64,000 nt of DNA. Origin: Sphingomonas naphthae. GTDB taxonomy: Bacteria > Pseudomonadota > Alphaproteobacteria > Sphingomonadales > Sphingomonadaceae. Positions 35,285 to 43,874 of the stretch are shown piece after piece. The notes below the pieces were generated by a model. The model was not told the origin of the DNA and made no database searches. It saw only the letters and a program-made list of their open reading frames with translations. Location: the NCBI RefSeq assembly GCF_028607085.1, contig NZ_CP117411.1, positions 1,426,001 to 1,490,000 on the forward strand, in the 5' to 3' direction. Both the position numbers and the translations under genes were made by a program. Numbering within the stretch: position 1 is the stretch's first letter; every line of letters begins with the position of its first letter.

Positions 35285-36946
35285 ATGCTGACCAGTCTTG
35301 CCATCCGTGACGTGGTGTTGATCGAGGCGCTGGACCTGGAGTTCGGCGCGGGCCTCGGCGCGCTCACGGGGGAGACGGGGGCGGGCAAGTCGATCCTGCT
35401 CGACGCGCTGGGCCTGGCGCTCGGCGCGCGGGCGGATAGCGGGCTGGTGCGCAACGGCGCCACTCAGGCGGCGGTGACGGCCAGCTTCGATCTGCCCGCC
35501 GATCACGGCATCGCCGCGCTGCTCGACGAAAATGGCCTGATGATGGAGCCGGGCGAGCCGCTGGTGATCCGCCGCACTGTGAAGGCCGATGGCGGCAGCC
35601 GCGCCTTCGTCAACGATCAGGCGGTGTCGGCGGCGCTGCTGCGCGAGGTGGGCGCGCAGCTCGTCGAGATCCACGGCCAGCATGACGATCGGGGGCTGCT
35701 CAACGCCAAGGGGCATCGCGCCCTGCTCGACAGTTTCGGGCGGATCGACGGCGCCCCGGCGGCGCGGGCGTGGAAGGCGTGGCGTGCCGCGCAGGATGCG
35801 CTGGATACCGCGCGCGCCGATCTCGACACGGCCGAGCGTGATCGCGAATGGCTGAAACATAATGTCAAGGAGTTGAACGACCTCGCGCCCGAAGCTGGCG
35901 AGGAGGAGCAGCTCGCCGAGGCGCGGGCGACGATGCAGAAGGGCGCCCGGCTGACCGAGGATCTGGCGGCGGTCGACGGCGAATTGCAGGGATCGGATGG
36001 CGCGCTGGCCCGGTTGCGGCAGGCGGCGCGGCGGCTCGATCGGCTGGCGGGCGACCATCCCCTGCTGGCCGAGGCGCTGGCCGCGCTCGATCGCGCGGTG
36101 ATCGAGGCGGGTGAGGCGGAGGAGAAACTGGCCGGGGCGGGCGAGGCCTTGTCCTTCGATCCGGCGCGGCTGGAGGCGATGGAAACGCGCCTGTTCGAGC
36201 TGCGCGCGCTCGCCCGCAAGCATCGTGTCCAGCCCGACGATCTGGCGGCGCTGGCGGAGGAATTGTCCGAGCGGCTGGCGCGGATCGAAGCGGGCGGCGA
36301 GGGATTGGCGGCGCTGGAGGCGGCGGCCGGCGAGGCGCGGCTGGGCTACGAGACGGCCGCCGCCGCTCTGTCGGTGGCGCGGCAGCTGGCGGCGGTGCGG
36401 CTCGATGGGGCGGTGGCGGGCGAACTGGCGCCGCTCAAGCTGGATGCGGCGCGCTTCCGCACGGCGGTCGAGGCGATGGCCGAGGGTCAATGGGGTCCGG
36501 GCGGGCAGGATCGGGTCGAGTTCGAGATTTCCACCAACTCCGGCGCGCCCTTCGCGCCGCTCGCCAAGATCGCGAGCGGCGGCGAACTCTCGCGCTTCAT
36601 TCTCGCGCTGAAGGTGGCGCTGGCGGAAGAGGGCGGGGCGGCGACGATGATCTTCGACGAGATCGATCGCGGCGTCGGCGGGGCGGTGGCCTCGGCGATC
36701 GGCGAACGGCTGGCCCGCCTGTCGCGCCGCGCGCAATTGCTGGTGGTCACGCACAGCCCGCAGGTGGCCGCGCGCGCCGACCGCCACTGGCTGATCGCCA
36801 AGAGCCACGATGGGTTGGTGACGCGCACCGGCGTGCGGCCGCTGGATGAGGCCGAGCGGCGCGAGGAGATCGCGCGAATGCTGTCGGGCGCCGAGGTGAC
36901 GGACGAGGCGCGGGCGCAGGCCGGGCGGTTGCTGGCGGCGGCGTGA
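35285..36946 (+). CDS. recN: DNA repair protein RecN
   Basis: An SMC-like ATPase acting in recombinational repair of double-strand breaks. It has 553 residues. Walker A is GETGAGKSILLDAL near residue 32. The middle (about residues 160-370) is a helical coiled-coil region rich in alanine, glutamate and arginine. The signature is ASGGELSRFILALK, and Walker B is MIFDEIDRGVGG. No LexA box was identified upstream; the 5' region is occupied by a palindromic repeat. Confidence 0.94.
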   Translation: MLTSLAIRDVVLIEALDLEFGAGLGALTGETGAGKSILLDALGLALGARADSGLVRNGATQAAVTASFDLPADHGIAALLDENGLMMEPGEPLVIRRTVKADGGSRAFVNDQAVSAALLREVGAQLVEIHGQHDDRGLLNAKGHRALLDSFGRIDGAPAARAWKAWRAAQDALDTARADLDTAERDREWLKHNVKELNDLAPEAGEEEQLAEARATMQKGARLTEDLAAVDGELQGSDGALARLRQAARRLDRLAGDHPLLAEALAALDRAVIEAGEAEEKLAGAGEALSFDPARLEAMETRLFELRALARKHRVQPDDLAALAEELSERLARIEAGGEGLAALEAAAGEARLGYETAAAALSVARQLAAVRLDGAVAGELAPLKLDAARFRTAVEAMAEGQWGPGGQDRVEFEISTNSGAPFAPLAKIASGGELSRFILALKVALAEEGGAATMIFDEIDRGVGGAVASAIGERLARLSRRAQLLVVTHSPQVAARADRHWLIAKSHDGLVTRTGVRPLDEAERREEIARMLSGAEVTDEARAQAGRLLAAA

Positions 36947-36966
36947 AGAAGGCACGGATTGTTCGC

Positions 36967-37188
36967 GCGGAGTCGCGGAGGCGCGGAGAGGAGAAGAGGG
37001 AGATTGGTGGGACGTGGCTCCCGCATCTCACCCTCTGCTTCGGCCGGATCGCCGGGGGAGTCACGTCCCGATATCTCCTTTCTTCTTCCTCCGCGTCTCC
37101 GCGTCTCCGCGTGAACAAAATCGACGGTGCGACGCACGGTGAACCAAGGTGGCAGCCACGGGAGACCCCAGCTTTCGCTGGGGTGACG
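36967..37188. repeat. Repeat-rich gap between recN and hrpB
   Basis: One inverted pair has arms at 36967-36996 and 37079-37116, built on CGGAGTCGCGGAGGCGCGGAG and its complement. A second element at 37162-37188 is the palindrome CCCCAGCTTTCGCTGGGG with GAGA/GTGACG flanks. It also occurs at 41479-41504 and 41539-41564, where the preceding GGCAGCCACGG is shared as well. No gene is seen in this gap. Confidence 0.75.
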
Positions 37189-37211
37189 TGTGAGAGTGCG
37201 GGCGGGAGCGT

Positions 37212-39701
37212 ATGACCCTCCCGATCCACACGGTCCTGCCCGAGCTGATCGCCAGCCTCGACGCGACCCCCAACGCCGTCCTCGTCGCCCCGCCCGGCGC
37301 GGGCAAGACCACCGCCGTCGCCCCCGCCTTGCTCGACCGGCCGTGGTGCACCGGGCGCATCCTCCTCCTCCAGCCCCGCCGCCTCGCCGCGCGCGCCGCC
37401 GCCGAGCGGATGGCCAATACCGCCGGCGAGCAGATCGGAGGGCGCATCGGCTTTGCCACCCGGCTCGACAGCCGCCAGTCCGCCGCGACCCGGCTGCTCG
37501 TCGTGACGCAGGGCATCTTCACCAACATGATCCAGGCCGATCCCGAGCTGGCGGGCATATCGGCGGTGCTGTTCGACGAGGTTCATGAGCGCAGCCTCGA
37601 CGGCGATTTCGGCCTCGCGCTGGCGCTCGACGCGCAGGGGGCGCTGCGGCCCGACCTGCGCCTCGTCGCCATGTCGGCCACGCTGGAGGGCGGGCGCTTC
37701 TCCGCGTTGCTGGGCGCGGCACCCGTGATCGAGAGCGAGGGGCGGGCGCATCCGATCGAGCTGCGCCACATCGGCCGCGACGCGGGCCAGCGGATCGAGG
37801 ACCAGATGGCCGCCGCCATCCGCCGCGCCGTGATGGAGACCGAGGGCGGCATCCTCGCCTTCCTGCCCGGCGTCGCCGAGATCGAGCGCACCGCCGAGCG
37901 GCTCGCCAATCTGCCCGGCGACGTGCGCCTGCACCGCCTCCACGGCACGCTCGACCCCGCCGAACAGCGCCGCGCCATCGCCGCCGAGCCCGATGGCGCG
38001 CGGAAGCTCGTGCTGGCCACCTCGATCGCGGAGACCAGCCTCACGCTCGATGGCGTGTCGGTGGTGGTCGATTCGGGGCTGGCGCGGCGCCCGCGTTACG
38101 ATCGGGCGGCAGGGATGACCCGGCTCGTCACCGAACGGGTCAGCCGGGCGGCGGCCACGCAGCGCGCGGGCCGCGCCGGGCGCCAGCGGCCGGGGATCGT
38201 CTATCGACTGTGGGAGGCGGCGGCGACCGCCGGCCTGCCGGCCTATGACCCGCCCGAGATATTGGAGGCGGACCTGTCGGCGCTGCTGCTGGCGTGCGGC
38301 CTGTGGGGCGTGACCGATCCGGCGAGTCTCGCGTGGATCGATCCGCCGCCCGCCGCCGCCGTTGCGGAGGCGCGCGGGCGGCTGGCGCGCTTCGGGATGA
38401 TCGACGGCGACGGCCGGCCGACCCCGCACGGCAAGGCCGCCGCGCGCCTGCCGCTGCCGCCGAGGCTGGGGCATATGCTGCTGGCGGCCGAGGCGATCGG
38501 GCTGGGCCGGGTCGCGGCGGAGGTGGCGGTGCTGCTGTCCGAACGCGGGGTCGGCGGGAGCGACGCCGATCTGGATGCGCGCCTGCGGCGCTGGCGCGGC
38601 GAACGTGGTGCGAAGGCCGAGCAGGCGAGGGGGCTGGCGCGGCGGTGGGTGGAGCTTGCCACAAAGTCACCGTTCGCCCTGAGCATAGTCGAAGGGCGTG
38701 CCCCAAGCGTTGCGTCCGGCCGCACGTCCTTCGACTTCGCTCAGGACGAACGGAGAGTGGGCATCGCCATCGCCCTCGGTTTCCCCGATCGCGTCGCCAG
38801 GCGCCGTTCCGCCACCGGCGAGGACTGGATCTCCGCCGGCGGGCGCGGCTTTCGGCTTGACGGTACTTCCCCGCTCGCCTCGGCCGAATGGCTTGCCGTG
38901 GCCGAAACCCAAGGGTCGGCGGCCGGCGCACGCATCCTCTCCGCCGCGCCGATCGACCCCGCCGCGATCGAGGCGCTGTTCGGTGACACGATAGAAACCG
39001 TCCGCAAGGTCGCCTTCGATCCCGCGACCGGCGGCGTCCAGCCCACTCGCGAGCGGCGGCTCGGCGCGATCCGCCTGTCGCGCGGGCCGGATACGCAGGC
39101 GGAGCCCGCCGCGATCGCGGCGGCGCTGCTGGAGGGCGTCCGCATCCACGGCCTCGCGCGCCTGCCCTGGTCCGACACGGCCACGGCCCTTCGCGAACGC
39201 GCGGCCTATGCCGGCACCGATCTGTCCGACGCGGTCCTGATCGCCCGGCTCGACGAATGGCTCCCTCCGCTCCTCGCCGGCCGTCGCAAGCTCGCCGATA
39301 TCGCCCCCGGCGCGCTCACCGAGGCGCTCAACGACCTGCTCGGCTGGGAGGGCAAGCGCGCGATCGACGCGGCGGCGCCGTCGCATTTCACCAGCCCGGC
39401 CGGCAGCACCCACCCGATCGATTATGCGGCGGAGGGCGGCCCGGCGGTCGAGCTGCGCCCGCAGGCGCTCTACGGCCTCACCCGCCATCCGGTGATCGGC
39501 CGCGACACGCCGCTGGTGCTGCGCCTCACCTCGCCCGCCGGCCGCCCGATCCAGACGACGCGCGACCTGCCGGGCTTCTGGGCGGGAAGCTGGGCGGCGG
39601 TCGCCAGGGAGATGCGCGGCCGCTACCCGCGCCACCCCTGGCCCGATGATCCGACCGTCGCCGACCCCACCTTGCGCACCAAGAAGCGTGCCGGCACTTG
39701 A
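37212..39701 (+). CDS. hrpB: ATP-dependent RNA helicase HrpB, with an in-frame repeat insertion
   Basis: A DEAH-box helicase of the HrpB family. It has 829 residues, within the family range. Motif I is APPGAGKTT, motif II is FDEVHERSLDGDFGLAL, motif III is SATLEGG, motif V is ATSIAETSLTLDGVSVVVD, and motif VI is QRAGRAGR. The C-terminal HrpB domain ends near WPDDPTVADPTLRTKKRAGT. Residues about 486-514 (PFALSIVEGRAPS ... TSFDFAQDERR) are encoded by a palindromic genomic repeat and are not part of the normal fold. The reading frame stays open through it. The cellular role of HrpB is poorly known. Confidence 0.9.
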   Translation: MTLPIHTVLPELIASLDATPNAVLVAPPGAGKTTAVAPALLDRPWCTGRILLLQPRRLAARAAAERMANTAGEQIGGRIGFATRLDSRQSAATRLLVVTQGIFTNMIQADPELAGISAVLFDEVHERSLDGDFGLALALDAQGALRPDLRLVAMSATLEGGRFSALLGAAPVIESEGRAHPIELRHIGRDAGQRIEDQMAAAIRRAVMETEGGILAFLPGVAEIERTAERLANLPGDVRLHRLHGTLDPAEQRRAIAAEPDGARKLVLATSIAETSLTLDGVSVVVDSGLARRPRYDRAAGMTRLVTERVSRAAATQRAGRAGRQRPGIVYRLWEAAATAGLPAYDPPEILEADLSALLLACGLWGVTDPASLAWIDPPPAAAVAEARGRLARFGMIDGDGRPTPHGKAAARLPLPPRLGHMLLAAEAIGLGRVAAEVAVLLSERGVGGSDADLDARLRRWRGERGAKAEQARGLARRWVELATKSPFALSIVEGRAPSVASGRTSFDFAQDERRVGIAIALGFPDRVARRRSATGEDWISAGGRGFRLDGTSPLASAEWLAVAETQGSAAGARILSAAPIDPAAIEALFGDTIETVRKVAFDPATGGVQPTRERRLGAIRLSRGPDTQAEPAAIAAALLEGVRIHGLARLPWSDTATALRERAAYAGTDLSDAVLIARLDEWLPPLLAGRRKLADIAPGALTEALNDLLGWEGKRAIDAAAPSHFTSPAGSTHPIDYAAEGGPAVELRPQALYGLTRHPVIGRDTPLVLRLTSPAGRPIQTTRDLPGFWAGSWAAVAREMRGRYPRHPWPDDPTVADPTLRTKKRAGT
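38669..38753. repeat. Palindromic repeat inside the hrpB coding sequence
   Basis: The left arm (38669-38697) and right arm (38726-38753) are reverse complements with about four mismatches, on the theme CGTTCGTCCTGAGCGAAGTC. This is a repeat known to me as frequent between genes in sphingomonads. It adds about 28 codons in frame. Confidence 0.8.
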
Positions 39702-39753
39702 CCCGCCTTCGCACGCGCGGCATCGCAACCGCGACCCTTTCCAAGAGGCCCGC

Positions 39754-40053
39754 ATGACCGGCATTGCCCGCATCTACCAGCGCACCAAGAACGCCATGCA
39801 GTCGGGCCGCGCCCGCACCGGCACATGGGTGCTGGAGCATGAGCCCGCCGAGGCCAAGCGCCCCGACGCGCTGACCGGCTGGGCAGGCTCCGGCGACGTC
39901 GGCGAGCAGGTCCGCCTGTCCTTCTCCACGCTCGACGAGGCGCGGGCCTATGCCGATCGCCACGGCCTGACGCCGCATGTCGTGCCCGGCGCCGAGCGCG
40001 TGCTGAAGCTCCAGGCCTATGCCGATAATTTCAAGGGCGTGGACATCTCCTGA
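39754..40053 (+). CDS. NADH dehydrogenase accessory subunit, NDUFS4-like (ETC complex I subunit)
   Basis: A 99-residue protein of the NDUFS4/18-kDa family, an accessory subunit of complex I shared by mitochondria and alphaproteobacteria. Family features are ARIYQRTKNAMQSG at the N-terminus, WVLEHEP, PDALTGWAGSGD and VRLSFSTLDEARAYADRHG. The C-terminal YADNFKGVDIS is close to the family pattern. The ATG at 39754 was chosen because it begins the conserved segment. It lies alone between hrpB and gor, away from a nuo operon. Confidence 0.9.
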   Translation: MTGIARIYQRTKNAMQSGRARTGTWVLEHEPAEAKRPDALTGWAGSGDVGEQVRLSFSTLDEARAYADRHGLTPHVVPGAERVLKLQAYADNFKGVDIS

Positions 40054-40109
40054 CTTCGCCCCCATCTGAGCGGCCCACCTCTTTTCCAGCCGCCAGACCG
40101 GAGCACCTT

Positions 40110-41456
40110 ATGGCCGATTACGACTACGACCTTTTCGTCATCGGTGCGGGATCGGGCGGCGTGCGCGCGTCGCGGGTCGCCTCGGCGCATGGCGCGAAGG
40201 TCGCGGTGGCCGAGGAGTATCGGGTCGGCGGCACCTGCGTCATCCGCGGCTGCGTGCCCAAGAAGCTGCTCGTTTACGGCGCCCATTTCGCCGAGGATCT
40301 GATGGACGCCCGCCGCTTCGGCTGGGACGTGCCCGATTGCGGCTTCGACTGGAAGATCCTGCGCGACAACGTCCTGTCCGAAGTCGATCGGCTGGAGGGC
40401 ATCTACGGCCAGACGCTGGGCAACAACAAGGTCGAGATCATCCGCGAGCGCGCCGAGATCGTCGGACCGCATACCCTGCGCCTCGCGTCGGGCCGCCAAG
40501 TCACGGCGGGCACGATCCTGATCGCCACCGGCGCCACGCCGATCGTGCCCGATTGCCCCGGCCACGAACTGGGCATCACCAGCAACGAGGCCTTCCACCT
40601 CGAAAGCATCCCGAAGCGCATCGTGATCGCGGGCGCCGGCTATATCGCCAATGAGTTCGCCGGCATCTTCCACCAGTTCGGCGCGCACGTCACGCTGGTG
40701 AACCGCACCGACGTGATCCTGCGCGGCTATGACGAGCAGATCCGCGATCGGCTGATGCAGATCAGCATGATGAAGGGCATCGATTTCAAGTTCAACGCCG
40801 CCTTCCAGAAGGTGGAAAAGGCCGAGGACGGATCGCTGCTGGTCCACGTCACCAAGCATGAACCGATCGCCTGCGACGTGCTGATGTTCGCCACCGGCCG
40901 CAAGCCTAACACCGATGGGCTGGGCCTCGAGACGGTCGGCATCCAGCTCGACGACAAGGGCGCGGTGCCAGTCGACGAGGACAATCGCACCACCTGCCAC
41001 CATGTCTATGCCGTCGGCGACGTGACCAATCGGGTGCAGCTCACCCCCGTCGCCATCCGCGAGGGGCAGGCGTTCGCCGACACCCTATTCGGCAACAAGC
41101 CGCACCGGGTGGACTATGATTGCATCCCCAGCGCGGTGTTCAGCCACCCGCCGATCGGCGCGGTCGGCCTCACGGAAAGCCAGGCCAAGGGCAAATACGG
41201 CTCGTGCAAGGTCTATACATCGGACTTCCGCGCCATGAAGAACGTGCTGGCCGACCGCAACGAGCGCGCGCTCTACAAGATGGTCGTCCACCCCGAGACG
41301 GACGTGGTGCTGGGCATCCACATGATCGGGCCCGACGCGCCGGAAATCCTCCAGGCGGCGGCGATCGCGGTGAAGGCTGGGCTGACCAAGCAGGCGTTCG
41401 ACGACACGGTGGCGCTGCACCCGAGCATGGCGGAAGAGCTTGTGCTGATGAAGTGA
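40110..41456 (+). CDS. gor: Glutathione-disulfide reductase
   Basis: An FAD flavoenzyme that reduces oxidised glutathione with NADPH. It has 448 residues. The FAD motif is GAGSGGVRASR near residue 11. The redox-active cysteines are in GGTCVIRGCVPKKLL near residue 46. The second nucleotide-binding motif is VIAGAGYIANEF near 173, followed by NRTDVILRGYDEQIR, whose arginines suit NADPH. The C-terminal active-site segment is VALHPSMAEELV. The protein fits the glutathione-dependent formaldehyde system encoded at the left end of the window. Confidence 0.93.
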   Translation: MADYDYDLFVIGAGSGGVRASRVASAHGAKVAVAEEYRVGGTCVIRGCVPKKLLVYGAHFAEDLMDARRFGWDVPDCGFDWKILRDNVLSEVDRLEGIYGQTLGNNKVEIIRERAEIVGPHTLRLASGRQVTAGTILIATGATPIVPDCPGHELGITSNEAFHLESIPKRIVIAGAGYIANEFAGIFHQFGAHVTLVNRTDVILRGYDEQIRDRLMQISMMKGIDFKFNAAFQKVEKAEDGSLLVHVTKHEPIACDVLMFATGRKPNTDGLGLETVGIQLDDKGAVPVDEDNRTTCHHVYAVGDVTNRVQLTPVAIREGQAFADTLFGNKPHRVDYDCIPSAVFSHPPIGAVGLTESQAKGKYGSCKVYTSDFRAMKNVLADRNERALYKMVVHPETDVVLGIHMIGPDAPEILQAAAIAVKAGLTKQAFDDTVALHPSMAEELVLMK

Positions 41457-41478
41457 GGTGCCCCCCCCAAGTACGATC

Positions 41479-41710
41479 GTCACCCCAGCGAAAGCTGGGG
41501 TCTCAGGAAGGCTTGGGGCAACGGTGCGGCAGCCACGGGAGACCCCAGCTTTCGCTGGGGTGACGGTTGAATGGAGCGAGGCAGAGGCGACGCTCTCTTA
41601 GCCGACAGTCAGCCCGCCCATTCGCGAAACGTGCTCCTGCGAAGGCAGGAGCCCAGGGTTACGGAGCGCAGCGCCCGCCGCCCCCTGGGTCCCTGCTTTC
41701 GCAGGGACAC
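41479..41710. repeat. Cluster of palindromic repeats between gor and the DEAD-box gene
   Basis: Two copies of the CCCCAGC..GCTGGGG element (41479-41504 and 41539-41564) face each other, followed by copy 3 of the long palindrome (arms 41631-41658 and 41681-41710). Together they fill the 274-bp gap between the two convergent genes. No gene is seen here. Confidence 0.8.
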
Positions 41711-41730
41711 GATCGGATAAAGCGAAAGCC

Positions 41731-43245
41731 TCAGCCCGCGCCAGTCGTGCCGAAACCATATTCCAGGAAGCTCGGGATCGGGCCATTCCAGCCGCCGTCG
41801 TCGGGGCCATCCTCCTGCCGATAGCGGCGGTCGTCGCGGCGCGGGCGGTCTTCGCGATCGCGGCGGGGGCGGTCCTCGGCGCGCTGGCGTTCCGCGCGGG
41901 GCTCGCGGCGCGGTTCGGCCGGGGCCTCCTCGCGGCGGGGGGCGGGCGCCGTCTCGGGCACCGCAACCGTTTCCGGTGCTTCTTCGATCTCGACCACGGC
42001 GTCGCCACCGCGCGCCTTGCCGCGACCACGGCCGCCACGACGGCGCGACTTGCGCTCGCCGGTCGGGGCCTCGTCGCCCGCTTCGGCCTCAGCCGGGGCA
42101 GGGGCCTTGGCGGCCACAGGCGCATCGCCGGCAACATCGCCCAGGCGGGTGATCTTGGTGCTGGTCAGCTTCTCGATCTGGGCGATCGCCTCGGCATCGT
42201 CGGGCGTGACGAGCGTGAAGGCCTTGCCGGTGGCGCCACCGCGACCGGTGCGGCCGATGCGGTGGACATAATCGTCCGGATGCCACGGCACGTCGAAGTT
42301 GAAGACATGGCTCACGCCCTTCACGTCGAGGCCGCGCGCGGCCACGTCGGAGGCGACGAGGATGTTGATGTCGCCCGCCTTGAACCGCTCCAGTTCGCGC
42401 AGGCGCTCGGGCTGTTCCATGTCGCCATGGATCTGGCCGGCGGCGAATCCGTGGCGGCGCAGCGATTCGGTGAGTTCACGCACCGTCGACTTGCGGTTGG
42501 AGAAGATGATCGCGGTGCGGACATCCTCTGCCAGCAGCAGCTTGCGCAGCGTCTCGCGCTTGCCGCGCGAGGTGGTGGCGACCAGCGCCTGCTCGATCGC
42601 GAGGTTGGCGCTGGCGGGGCGCGACACCTCGACCTGCTTGGGGTTCGACAGGAAGCGATCGGCCAGCTTCTTGATCGGCGCGGGCATCGTCGCCGAGAAC
42701 AGCAGTGTCTGGCGGTTGGCCGGCAGCTTCTCGCAGATCGACTCGATATCCGGGATGAAGCCCATGTCGAGCATGCGATCGGCCTCGTCGATCACCAGCA
42801 GCGAGCAGCCCGACAGCAGGATCTTGCCGCGCTGGAACAGGTCCATCAGGCGGCCCGGCGTCGCGATCAGCACGTCGACGCCCCTTTCCAGCGCCTTGGT
42901 CTGGTCACCCATCGATACGCCGCCGATCAGCAGCGCCATCGAGAGCTTCAGATGCTTGCCATATTTCTCGAAATTCTCGGCGACCTGCGCGGCCAGCTCG
43001 CGCGTCGGCTCCAGGATCAGCGAGCGCGGCATCAGCGCGCGGGCACGGCCATGCGACAATATGTCGATCATCGGCAGCACGAAGGCGGCGGTCTTGCCGG
43101 TGCCCGTCTGGGCGATGCCGATCAGGTCGCGGTTCATCAGCACGGACGGGATCGCCTGCTGCTGGATCGGAGTCGGTTCGCTGTAACCCGCGTCGGTCAC
43201 GGCGCGCAGCAGTTCGTCGGATAAGCCGAGATCGGCGAAGTTCAT
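41731..43245 (-). CDS. DEAD-box RNA helicase, RhlE-like
   Basis: A 504-residue RNA helicase. The Q motif is YSEPTPIQQQAIP, motif I AQTGTGKTAAF, motif Ia PTRELAAQ, motif II DEADRMLDMGF, motif III SATMP, and motif VI HRIGRTGRGG. After residue about 375 comes a long low-complexity tail. It has arginine-rich stretches (KSRRRGGRGRGKARGG; RRDREDRPRRDDRR) that probably bind RNA. The ATG at 43245 begins MNFADLGLSDELL, the usual start; the frame is open to 43293. Likely roles are ribosome assembly or RNA decay. Confidence 0.93.
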   Translation of the reverse strand: MNFADLGLSDELLRAVTDAGYSEPTPIQQQAIPSVLMNRDLIGIAQTGTGKTAAFVLPMIDILSHGRARALMPRSLILEPTRELAAQVAENFEKYGKHLKLSMALLIGGVSMGDQTKALERGVDVLIATPGRLMDLFQRGKILLSGCSLLVIDEADRMLDMGFIPDIESICEKLPANRQTLLFSATMPAPIKKLADRFLSNPKQVEVSRPASANLAIEQALVATTSRGKRETLRKLLLAEDVRTAIIFSNRKSTVRELTESLRRHGFAAGQIHGDMEQPERLRELERFKAGDINILVASDVAARGLDVKGVSHVFNFDVPWHPDDYVHRIGRTGRGGATGKAFTLVTPDDAEAIAQIEKLTSTKITRLGDVAGDAPVAAKAPAPAEAEAGDEAPTGERKSRRRGGRGRGKARGGDAVVEIEEAPETVAVPETAPAPRREEAPAEPRREPRAERQRAEDRPRRDREDRPRRDDRRYRQEDGPDDGGWNGPIPSFLEYGFGTTGAG

Positions 43246-43352
43246 GCGCGGTCCGTCATGAGAGAGGGCCACCGGAAAACCCGTCGCGGCCACATCGGGC
43301 GCTAGGAGACAAATTCAGCCAAAAGTCAAGGCTTGAGGGCTGTTTCCGACCC

Positions 43353-43778
43353 CTAGTCCTTCTCTTTGGCCGGTATCAGCCGCCGAAACCGCTCGATCTC
43401 GCACTCGCCGCCCGATCGCGCCTTGATGCGATCGCGGTCGGCGCACAGCATCCCGTCCTCGGTCGGCTTGACGTAGAAGCCGCCGTAATAATCGAGATCG
43501 GGGCATTTCGAGGAGAAGCGCGCCCGCACCCGATCGCCGCCGCGCAGGATGATATCGACGCTGTCGGGCTCCATGATGGCGGCTCCCGCGATCGCCTCCA
43601 TCGGCACGCATTTCGGGCCCTTGCGCTCGCGCAGCGGGATCATCGGGCGGGGGGCGGGGCCGCGCGCCTGCGACATCTTCACGACCACGCTGCGGCGGAT
43701 GATGAGCTGCGCGAATTGCATCGGCGGCCCTGCCGAGGATGCCCCGGAAAGCAGCAAGGCCAGCGCCGGCCCGATCAT
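43353..43778 (-). CDS. Conserved hypothetical exported protein
   Basis: A 141-residue protein. It has a short hydrophobic N-terminus (MIGPALALLLSGASSAGPP) that may be a signal peptide, then a basic region and three cysteines (KCVPMEA, SSKCPDLDYYGGFYV and GGECEIERF). A fourth is in DGMLCADRDRIKARSG. The four cysteines could pair in the periplasm. The DLDYYGGFYVKPTEDG and CADRDRIKARSGGEC segments recall small uncharacterised sphingomonad proteins. No function is suggested. It lies between the DEAD-box gene (same strand) and a divergent FAD oxidase gene. Confidence 0.7.
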   Translation of the reverse strand: MIGPALALLLSGASSAGPPMQFAQLIIRRSVVVKMSQARGPAPRPMIPLRERKGPKCVPMEAIAGAAIMEPDSVDIILRGGDRVRARFSSKCPDLDYYGGFYVKPTEDGMLCADRDRIKARSGGECEIERFRRLIPAKEKD

Positions 43779-43874
43779 CTCAACCCACCCATAAGTGCCT
43801 GCGGCGATCGGGTCGCGCGGTTGAACGCCGGATGAACTGGCCGTGGCATGGATGCAACGCTATGCTGCCGATCG

